44,619 nucleotides of DNA, taken from a virus. How positions within the stretch are numbered: position 1 is the first letter of the stretch; the number at the start of each line of letters is the position of its first letter. Below the pieces are notes generated by a model. It was given only the letters and a program-made list of their open reading frames with translations, ran no database searches and was not told where the DNA came from. This document shows, piece by piece, positions 1-7,900 of the stretch. The stretch spans positions 1 to 44,619 of the IMG/VR virus record IMGVR_UViG_3300020034_000032; one strand, 5' to 3'. The translations under genes were made by a program, and so were the position numbers.

Positions 1-1
1 C

Positions 2-1726
2 GAGTTCCGCCGGCTATATCTGGGTCAGCCGCTTTTCCCGCTGCACTACAACATTCTCGACACCATCGAAGGCCGCACGCCCCGGTACATGGACACGGCG
101 ATGAGCTACGAACCGAACGAGCCCACCCGGGTCATTGTCAACATCCCGCCGAACCACGGGAAAACCACATGCTTCTCCATCGACTTCCCGGTGTACCTGA
201 TTCACCAGAACCCGGGGATTTCCATCGCGATTATCTCCAAATCGCAGGCGTACGCGAAGAAAATCCTGCTTGCCATCAAAATGCGGCTGACGTCGCGGAC
301 CTACCGGAACATGCACGCCGCGTTCGCGCCGAGCGAGGGCTGGCGGGACCCGGATGGTTCATGGACCCAGACTCAGATTTACGTCTCCGGGAAATTCGAC
401 GGCGAGACCGAGAAGGAACCGACCGTGGAAGCGATCGGTCTGGGGGGCCACATCTACGGGGGCCGGTTCGATGTCGTGATCCTCGACGATGTGGTCGACT
501 CGGAGAATGTGAATGCGTACGAGAAGCAGGCCGACTGGTGCATGACGATGATCGACTCGCGGCTGCCGCCAGATGGCGGGCTTATGCTGATGCTGGGTAC
601 CCGGTTGGCGTCGCACGATATCTACTCCGAGTTGCGGAGCCGGAAAACTGAGGACGACGAGCAGTTCTTCACCTACTTCTCCATGCCGGCGGTGCTGGAA
701 TATGGGGAGCGCCAGGAGAACTGGCGAACCCTGTGGCCGTGGGAAACCTGCGAGGCCGGTGCGCCGGCAGCGGAGATGCGCTGCATTAAATGTTTCCACT
801 CCCCGGCGGAATGCCGGGACTCTGAACCAGATATCCAGCTGTGTAAGCCGCGATGGAGCGGGGTGCGGCTAGCGAAGCGCCGCTTCCCGCTCGGTGAGCG
901 GCGTTGGTCTTTGATTTGGCAGCAGCAGCAGCTACCGGACGACGCAACATTCCGGTACGAGACGTTGCAGACCGCGATCGACACCGGGCGTATCCCCGGG
1001 AAACTCACCCACTCGTGGAGGGCTGGCGGTAGCGATGGGCTTTATATGGTTGGGGGGCTTGACCCAGCGACCACGGGGCACACAGCCATGGTGGTGGCCG
1101 GTCTTGATCGCTTTACCGGTAAACGTTGGATCATCGACGGCTACGATCGTGCCGGTCTCTCTCCGTATTCCATGCGCGAAAAAATTTACGAACTGACGGA
1201 GAAGCACAACATCGCCGAGTGGGTGATTGAGCGCAACGCCTTCCAGAAGTTCCTGTCCGACGATCCAGAACTCAAGCAGTTCCTGTACGCACGCGGCTGC
1301 AAGATCACGCCGCACTTTACTGGCCAGGAGAAGCGCGACCCGGACTTCGGTGTCATGTCGATCGCGCCGCTGTTCGAGTCGACCGGCATCCAGCACGCGC
1401 AGAACCAGGGCTGGATGAGGGTGCGCGACGGCACCGAGCGGATCACCTTGCCGGACCCGCGTCAGCACTCGTGGGTGGCGTTGCTCATCTCGCAGCTGGC
1501 CGCGTGGGAACCCTCCGGCATGAACGCGCGGCAGAAAACCGACATCGTCATGGCGCTGTGGTTCACCGAGATCGCCTTCAAGAAGATCTTGAATCAGGGC
1601 CGGCATCTCGAAGATCATGTCAAGAATCCGTTCGCCAGCAAGATCCGTCTCGCCGACCGTCAGGTCGTCGACCTGCTCGAACTCAAGGCCCAGCAGGCCG
1701 AGACGCGCGGCTGGGCCGCTAGCTGA
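2..1726 (+). CDS. terL: Terminase large subunit (5' end cut by window)
   Basis: DNA-packaging motor: an ATPase pumps DNA into the prohead and a nuclease cuts it. The reading frame is open to the window edge, so the true start lies upstream; the first ATG inside is at 89. A Walker A-type loop (PPNHGKTT) is encoded near 146-169 and a Walker B (FDVVILDD) near 467-490. The RNase H-like nuclease half begins with GGLDPATTGH near 1055. The 545 residues after the first ATG match a usual large terminase. It sits directly before the portal gene, the classic packaging order. No small terminase is visible; it should lie to the left. The family call is secure; the exact start is unknown. Confidence 0.93.
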   Translation, partial: EFRRLYLGQPLFPLHYNILDTIEGRTPRYMDTAMSYEPNEPTRVIVNIPPNHGKTTCFSIDFPVYLIHQNPGISIAIISKSQAYAKKILLAIKMRLTSRTYRNMHAAFAPSEGWRDPDGSWTQTQIYVSGKFDGETEKEPTVEAIGLGGHIYGGRFDVVILDDVVDSENVNAYEKQADWCMTMIDSRLPPDGGLMLMLGTRLASHDIYSELRSRKTEDDEQFFTYFSMPAVLEYGERQENWRTLWPWETCEAGAPAAEMRCIKCFHSPAECRDSEPDIQLCKPRWSGVRLAKRRFPLGERRWSLIWQQQQLPDDATFRYETLQTAIDTGRIPGKLTHSWRAGGSDGLYMVGGLDPATTGHTAMVVAGLDRFTGKRWIIDGYDRAGLSPYSMREKIYELTEKHNIAEWVIERNAFQKFLSDDPELKQFLYARGCKITPHFTGQEKRDPDFGVMSIAPLFESTGIQHAQNQGWMRVRDGTERITLPDPRQHSWVALLISQLAAWEPSGMNARQKTDIVMALWFTEIAFKKILNQGRHLEDHVKNPFASKIRLADRQVVDLLELKAQQAETRGWAAS

Positions 1727-1744
1727 TCACACCCGCGTGCCCTA

Positions 1745-1770
1745 CCATGACGATCACACGGTCATGGAGG
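1745..1770 (+). promoter_or_regulatory. Hairpin overlapping the portal ribosome-binding site
   Basis: CCATGAC (1745-1751) and GTCATGG (1761-1767) form a perfect 7-bp inverted repeat with a 9-nt loop. The right arm covers the first two bases of the GGAGG at 1766-1770 that serves the portal GTG start at 1775. Folding would partly hide this site, so it may tune portal translation. The structure is seen; the role is inferred. Confidence 0.4.
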
Positions 1771-1774
1771 TTGC

Positions 1775-3679
1775 GTGACGTACCCACTGCGTGCTATCGG
1801 TCGGCCGACGTACATCACCAACGCCGGCTCCGCCATCGACCCCAAACTGACTGGCATCGTCGAACGCATGCGGTCCAACGCCGCGCAGCGCGACAACACG
1901 ATGGCCCGGGTCCTGGCGATCCGGCGCGGTCGGTTCGCCGAAGTGTGGCCGGAGTACTTCTCCGAGCGCCTGCCCACGTCCATCGTGGCCAACTACGTCG
2001 ACGTTGCGGCCCGTGACCTGGCCTCCAACCTGTCGAACCTGCCATCCCTGACGTGCAGCGCCGGTCAGATGCGCACCGATGTGGACCTGCGCCGCGCCGA
2101 GCGCAAGAACCGGATCGGCCAGTACTACTGGGAGCAATCCCGACTCACGACGCAGATGAAATACGGCGCTGACCAGTACCTCACGTACGGTTTCCTGCCG
2201 ATGTGGGTTGAGGCCGACTACACCCGGCGGTGCCCGATCATCCACGTCGAGGACCCGTCCGGGGCCTACTTCGAACTGAACCGGTGGCTTGAGTGCCGCC
2301 GGTATGTGCGGGTGTGGCGGCAGGACCGTCACGAACTGGCGGCAATGTTCCCCGAGTTCGAGAACCGCATCCTCTACGACAACTTCGGCTACGCCTACCA
2401 GGCGGAACAGACCGAGATCATCCGCTACATCGACGACACCAACATCTGCATCTGGCTCCCCGAATGCTCCAACATGGTCATCGCCTCCTACCCGCACGGC
2501 CAGGCGAAATGCCCCGTCCACATCGCGCTGCGGCCCGGGGTCGAACTCGACCCGCGCGGACAATTCGATGATGTTCTATGGATCCAGTTGGCGAAGTCGG
2601 TCATGGCGTCGCTGATGATGGAAGCCGGACACAAGGCGGTCGAGGCCCCGATCGTGGTCCCGTCCGACGTGAACCGGCTACCGCTCGGGCCAGACGCGCT
2701 GCTCGTCACCGACAACCCGGCCGGCGTCGGCCGTGTGCCCTTCCATGTGCCGCAGGAAGCGTTCGTTCTTGAGCAGCAACTCGACACCGAAATGTCCAAG
2801 GGGGCCGGCTATCCGGACACCCGGTTCGGGCAGGGACCGTCCGGCGGTTCGACCGGTCGCGGCATCTCCGCCCTCGAAGGTGGCTTCGACTCGCAGATCA
2901 AACTGGGCCAGGACATCATCGGCGAAGGCTTGAAGCTGATCACCGAGAAGGCGTTTGAGATGGACCTGACCCTGTGGGCCGATGTACAGCGGACCATCAA
3001 CGGCACGATTTCCGGCGAGTCCTTCCAGACCGTCTACATCCCGAGCAAGGACGTGAAGGACACCCGCTGTGCTGTCTCTTATGGGTTCGCCTCGGGATCT
3101 AACGCCAATGCGCAGATTGTGTCTCTCCTACAGCTTCGTGGAGACTCCATCATTTCGCGAAACACCTTCCGTCAGAATCTCCCCTTCGACATCGACAGCG
3201 ATCAGCAACAGCGCGACTTGGACGTGCAGGGGATCGAAGACGCTCTCAAACAGGGACTCGCTGCCGGTCTCACGGCGGTAGGCCAGATGATGGCGTCCGG
3301 CCAGACGGCGGAGGCGATGCAGTTCTTCACCGCCGCAACCTCCATTATCGAAGGCCGGCGGGCCGGCAAGGAACTGTCGCCGCTGTTCGAAGAGGCGTTC
3401 GCTCCGCCGCCGGCACCGCCGGCCCCGGAGCTACCACCGGGAGCGCCGCCTGGGGCTGGTGGGCCCCCGGGCGCGCCCGGCGCACCCGGTGCGGTTGGAC
3501 CCGATGGCCAACCACTGCCCGGTGTGGGACCTGGCGGTCTGCCCGTAGGCGTCGCGCCCGGTCAGGCGGGCCTACCGCCCGGCGGGCGACCGTCAGTGTC
3601 CGATCTCACCGCTGGATTCCTGTCCTCCGGTGCCCCGAATGTGGCGGCAAATGTCCGCCGCAGACTGCCAACCGGCTAG
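1775..3679 (+). CDS. Portal protein
   Basis: Dodecameric ring at the unique capsid vertex through which DNA enters and leaves. The call rests on position just after the terminase, length (634 aa) and the overall portal-like composition; I see no single diagnostic motif. The GTG start is chosen because GGAGG lies 4 nt upstream (1766-1770). The last ~95 residues are extremely rich in Pro, Gly and Ala (PPGAPPGAGGPPGAPG-type), an unstructured or collagen-like tail that may face the inside of the head. Codon use drops in G/C third bases around 3060-3200 compared with the rest of the gene. Confidence 0.85.
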   Translation: MTYPLRAIGRPTYITNAGSAIDPKLTGIVERMRSNAAQRDNTMARVLAIRRGRFAEVWPEYFSERLPTSIVANYVDVAARDLASNLSNLPSLTCSAGQMRTDVDLRRAERKNRIGQYYWEQSRLTTQMKYGADQYLTYGFLPMWVEADYTRRCPIIHVEDPSGAYFELNRWLECRRYVRVWRQDRHELAAMFPEFENRILYDNFGYAYQAEQTEIIRYIDDTNICIWLPECSNMVIASYPHGQAKCPVHIALRPGVELDPRGQFDDVLWIQLAKSVMASLMMEAGHKAVEAPIVVPSDVNRLPLGPDALLVTDNPAGVGRVPFHVPQEAFVLEQQLDTEMSKGAGYPDTRFGQGPSGGSTGRGISALEGGFDSQIKLGQDIIGEGLKLITEKAFEMDLTLWADVQRTINGTISGESFQTVYIPSKDVKDTRCAVSYGFASGSNANAQIVSLLQLRGDSIISRNTFRQNLPFDIDSDQQQRDLDVQGIEDALKQGLAAGLTAVGQMMASGQTAEAMQFFTAATSIIEGRRAGKELSPLFEEAFAPPPAPPAPELPPGAPPGAGGPPGAPGAPGAVGPDGQPLPGVGPGGLPVGVAPGQAGLPPGGRPSVSDLTAGFLSSGAPNVAANVRRRLPTG

Positions 3680-3686
3680 GAGAATC

Positions 3687-3893
3687 ATGGCTCAGAGCGC
3701 TAAGAAGTTGCCCAACCCGTACGCCACCCCGGCCCGAGGGGCGGTCAAGAAGGCCAGCAACCCGAAGGTCCCCAACCCGAAGCCGTCCGGCATGCCGGCC
3801 AAGTCGGTGGCGAAGAAGACCAGCGCGCCGAAGGTGTCGAACCCGAAGCCGAACAAGACCCTCAAGGGCACCGGAATTGCGAAGGGGAAGTGA
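3687..3893 (+). CDS. Small basic Lys/Pro-rich protein
   Basis: A 68-aa protein of low complexity with repeated NPK and KKxS motifs (NPKVPNPKPS, KKTSAPKVSNPKP). AGGAG at 3678-3682 selects the ATG at 3687 over an earlier ATG without a site. The strong positive charge suggests binding of DNA or of an acidic scaffold inside the head. It lies in the small-gene group between portal and the giant virion protein. Function unknown. Confidence 0.7.
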   Translation: MAQSAKKLPNPYATPARGAVKKASNPKVPNPKPSGMPAKSVAKKTSAPKVSNPKPNKTLKGTGIAKGK

Positions 3894-3894
3894 C

Positions 3895-4062
3895 ATGGCT
3901 GCAGACGTGTACCCAGCACCAGCGAACGAGACCGCCAGTAAGTCGCAGGGCCAGGTGAACGCGGACGCGATCACGAAGCTGGTCCAGCCGCAGTGCAACA
4001 CCGGCATGGTCGAGACCCGCTGCGGCGACCCGCTCGTGTACTCCGGTGGAAACGGTCGTTGA
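3895..4062 (+). CDS. Small hypothetical protein
   Basis: A 55-aa protein starting at ATG 3895, one base after the previous stop, with AAGGGGAAG just upstream. It has no hydrophobic segment and two Cys residues (QPQC and TRCG) in the C-terminal half. Its TGA overlaps the ATG of the Acb2-like gene (TGATG), so the two are probably translated together. I do not recognise the family. Confidence 0.65.
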   Translation: MAADVYPAPANETASKSQGQVNADAITKLVQPQCNTGMVETRCGDPLVYSGGNGR

Positions 4063-4283
4063 TGAACGCTGCAGATATCGAGAATCGGTTCGCGTTCCAC
4101 GCGGCCAGCACGGAAGAGAAGCGGGACGAGCACACCAGCGTCCGGCAGAACTGCCGCCAACTGGCTGACTTCCTGAACGACAGGCTTCCCGAGGGGCGCG
4201 AGAAGGCACTTGCGATCATGCACCTCGAAGAAGTGATGTTCTGGGGCAACGCGGCTATCGCGAGGAGTGACGGTGGCAGCTAA
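4062..4283 (+). CDS. acb2: Acb2-like anti-CBASS cyclic-nucleotide sponge
   Basis: A 73-aa protein matching the pattern of Acb2 (Acb2/Tad1 hairpin family): FAFH near residues 10-13, a central helical stretch with RQLADFLNDRLPEGREKALA, and the signature LEEVMFWGNAAIAR at 55-68. Acb2 proteins form small helical oligomers that soak up cyclic di- and trinucleotides made by CBASS enzymes, stopping effector activation. Family knowledge gives the function; the sequence shows the motif pattern. It sits among virion genes between portal and capsid, coupled to its neighbours (TGATG upstream, 11-nt overlap downstream), so expression with late genes is likely. Confidence 0.82.
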   Translation: MNAADIENRFAFHAASTEEKRDEHTSVRQNCRQLADFLNDRLPEGREKALAIMHLEEVMFWGNAAIARSDGGS

Positions 4284-4467
4284 GAAGAAGACCGGGAGTC
4301 CGATCCACATCAAGCCCGCCAACAGGGGCAAGCTGCACGCTGAACTTGGCGTAGCGAAAGACAAGAAGATCCCGGCGAAGAAGCTGGCGGCGGCAGCGAA
4401 GTCGGCGTCGCCAGCTGAACGCAAACGCGCTCGGTTCGCGATCACCGCCAAGAAATTCAAGCACTAG
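4273..4467 (+). CDS. Small basic hypothetical protein
   Basis: A 64-aa Lys/Ala-rich protein with LHAELGVAKDKKIPAKKL followed by SPAERKRARFAITAKKF. This layout (KLH-x-LG-V, then KIPAKKL, then RKRAxFAxxAKK) is seen in many phage hypothetical proteins with no known function. GTG 4273 is preferred over GTG 4267 because GAGGAG (4262-4267) then has a 5-nt spacing. It overlaps the end of the Acb2-like gene. DNA binding is possible from the charge but unproven. Confidence 0.68.
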   Translation: MAAKKKTGSPIHIKPANRGKLHAELGVAKDKKIPAKKLAAAAKSASPAERKRARFAITAKKFKH

Positions 4468-4476
4468 GAGATCAAC

Positions 4477-4920
4477 GTGGCCGGAAAGGGCGGGTATCAA
4501 CCGCCGGCAAATCCTGCCCCGGCCAGTGGCCCAGGAAGCCTGAGCCGCCGGACGGACGGGCAGGTTCAGGCGGTCCCCACCGGGCTCCCGTACGGGGACG
4601 CCTCCGCGCTGCAGTCGCAGGAGGGCGCGGCCCCGATGTCGGCGACGCCGAGCATCCCGCAACCGTCGCCGTCCGACATGGCCCAGCCGGCCGCGCCGGA
4701 AGCGCCGCCGTTCGACCGGGCCTCGGAGCGCCCCGACGAGCCGATCACGTCCGGCGTTGACATCGGCGAAGGCCCGGGCGCGGACAGTCTGCCCGCGCAG
4801 CACCAGATCCAGACTGTGCAGCCGGGCCCGATGACCACCATGTTGGGGCAGCTGTCGAACATGGACACCTCCGGCATCCTGTCCGACATTTACGCCGCCG
4901 CTAAGGCGATGAATGCATGA
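4477..4920 (+). CDS. Pro/Ala-rich virion-region protein
   Basis: A 147-aa protein, GTG start with TAGGAG upstream. The first ~110 residues are low-complexity and rich in Pro, Ala, Gly and Ser; the C-terminus (GILSDIYAAAKAMNA) is helical. No enzymatic motif is visible. Its last four bases are the ATGA that opens the giant virion gene, so the two are probably co-translated. The position suggests a head or ejection component, but the family is unrecognised. Confidence 0.65.
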   Translation: MAGKGGYQPPANPAPASGPGSLSRRTDGQVQAVPTGLPYGDASALQSQEGAAPMSATPSIPQPSPSDMAQPAAPEAPPFDRASERPDEPITSGVDIGEGPGADSLPAQHQIQTVQPGPMTTMLGQLSNMDTSGILSDIYAAAKAMNA

Positions 4921-7900
4921 CCCAACCCGACCCGAGCGCGTTCGCGTCGCAGATCTCTTCGCTGTCGGCCGCGAACACGGCACTGATCCGAACGCCGCAG
5001 ATCATCACGGCGCTCGCGAACGTGCACGGCACGCCGCAGCAGGCCGGGGCAATCAACGCGTTCCTTGAGCAGCAGAACAACGACAGCGCGGCGGCAGCAG
5101 TGCAGGCCGCGCAGGGTGCGGGCCTGTCGCCGCAGGGCGCGATCGACCAGTACAAGGCGCAGCTGGCTGCGCAGAACAAGCACCACGGGATCTCCGGGTT
5201 CTTCTACCACGTCACCCACAACCCGGTCACCGATGTGCTCAACAAGGGCACCAACTTCATCAACTCGGCGCTATCGGTCGGTGCGGGGATCGGTGAGGCG
5301 GCAGTCGAGGACGTCACTAACGCGGTCATCCACCCGGCGTCGCTGTTGCACGGCGGCGATTTCTCGCACTCGACCTCGCTGTCCGATTCAATCAAGCAGC
5401 AGGCTGCTGCCGCCGGCTACGACCCGAGCAACCCGTTCTCGATCGCCGCGTTCATGGCGTCCGGCCAGGTCCGGGAAGACCTGACCGACTTGCAGACGAA
5501 GGTTGCGCCGGCAACCTTCATTGATGTCGAGCATTACGTCAACAACCCGGAGGCATACCAGCGGAGCATCACCGACTCGTCGTCGATCCCGCCGGACCGC
5601 AAAGTCGCGATGCTCGCCGCGATCAACGGCAAAGAATTCCAGGATCTGGCGAAGCAAATCTCGGCCCGCAGCGCCACGGTCGGCCACTACGTCATCCACG
5701 GCGTCGGGCTTGACCCGACGTCCGGGTCCGGTAAGTGGATGGCTGCCGGTGTCGACCTGTTCGTCGGTTTCAAATTCGACCCGCTCATCGTCGTCGGCGG
5801 CACCGCGAAAGCGGTGTACCTCGCGCCGGTCACCCTGGCCGGGGCCGACGATGTCGGCACCGTCGCTCGGGTGTTAACGAAGCCGGAAGGTCTGTCGGCG
5901 AACGCTGCCGCCATCTTCATGACCCCTGGTGCGGTGCGCACCCGGCAGGGTTTCGAATACGCGCTCAACCAGACGCACAAAATCCAGGCCGCTAAGGCGG
6001 AAGGCGATCTCGCGAAGGTCGGCCAGTACGACGCCGAGTTCGCGAAAACCGCACCGGACCTCTACCAGTTCCGGGGCGACTTCGCCGGGGAAACCCAGAT
6101 CAAGGGCTTCAACACCGCGCCCGGCGCGGTGCGTAACCCGATCATCTTCGGTCCGGGGACGCCGATGAAAGACCTGGCCGACGTGAAGCAGTACTTCACT
6201 TCTGAACTGGGTCTGCAGCGGCTGCGTCTCGGTATGGCCGTGGAGAAGACCGCCATCATGCCCGGCCGGTTGTCGCTGACCGGGGCTCGGCAGCTGCGCG
6301 GTGTCCTCTCCGGTGCCGCGACCGCCCGGGGCGTACGGCGACTCACGATCGATCTGCGCAAGGCCGGCTACGCGCACAGTCTGCTGGCCACGCCCGGCGA
6401 CAACGCGGCGGCGACCGCCGTGGTTGATGCGGCCGACCCGACTGGTGGGCTCGCCGCGATCACCGCCGGGGCCGGTAGTGACCTGCCGGCGATCGAAGGC
6501 GCGGCCGGGTCGGCCGTGCTGCCGTCGCAGGCGCGCGGGGCGGCGACCGCCGCCGACATCGGTGACGTGGTCTTTGCCCGGCGGGCCGGGCGCAGCCTTG
6601 ACAGTGTGCAGTCCGGCAAGGAACTCACCGGCATGTCCGGAACCGCTCAGCAGTTGCTGCGGTCGCTGAACCCGTCGACGTATAACGCCCGGATGCGGCT
6701 GCTCGCGCAGCGCTGGTCGTCGACGCTGAACCGCGACGAAGTGATGACCACGGCCGGTATCGACATGACCGACAAGGTCCTCAAGTACGGCCAGATCTAT
6801 CTGCCTCGCTCGTACGCCCACGTTCTGCAGGGCCTGTACGGCATCGGCGACGAGGGTGCCCGCAAGGCGATCCTGCATTCGCTCGGCGTCTCACAACTGC
6901 ACGCCGCCGGCATGGGAACCACGGTCGGCGGCAAGGCGCTCATCGACAAGTTCGAAGAGGAGTTCGCCAACAACACCTACGGCCTGACCGGTTCGGCGTG
7001 GAAGGACCCGGCAACCGGCATGGTCCGCGACTCCGCGATCTGGGCCAGCCAGCTGCAGGAGAAGCTGACCCTGCCGAACATGCAGACGCTGATGAAGGTT
7101 GCGCCGAAGATCGGCATCTGGGAAAACACGATCGGCGCGGCACTCAACCGGCCCGTCGTCAACGCCCTGACGGACCTGGCCCGCATCGGCTGGGTGTTCC
7201 GTGCGGCGACCGCTGTGCGCGCCGTGCAGGAAGACTTGGCGTCGGTGGTTGGCCGGGAACGCTTCGGCGAGCACGTCCTCACCTTTATGGCCGCGAAGGA
7301 CGCCGGGCTCACCATCCCGTACAGCGCTGCCGCGCAACGCATCTTCAACACCAAGGCGTGGCAGGGCCTGATCGCACCGGTTGAGCGGTACTACCGTTCG
7401 CAGGGCATCAGTCTCGCCAGCAAGCTGCACCCGGAACTGGGCTTGGAGCACATCAGCAACCACTCGCCCGAGATGATGGCCGAGATGATGGGCACCTACA
7501 TGTCCACCCACATGCGGCAGATGATGAACCCGGACGCCGACATCGCCGACATGGCCCGCGCCGGCTACAACGTCAAGCGCGTGCGTATGCGCCAGAAGGT
7601 CGGCTACGGGGCGAAGGAAACCTTCGACAACGACGGGTCGATGGGCGGCGCGACGGCGTACGCCGCGCACCTCAAGACCGTGTTCGGTGGCGACGTCGAC
7701 TACGCCAACGAAGTGATGAACTACATCGACCGGGCCCGGCACGCGCCGGACGCCGACCCGAACCAGTTGTTCGACGACCTGGTCGCCACGCACATGAACA
7801 ACCTGCGCACCCCGCAGTACAGCCGCGATTCCGTGTTTCGCGATCCGAACACAAACGTCGACACCCAGGTCGCCACCGACGAGGAACGGTACAAGGCGGC

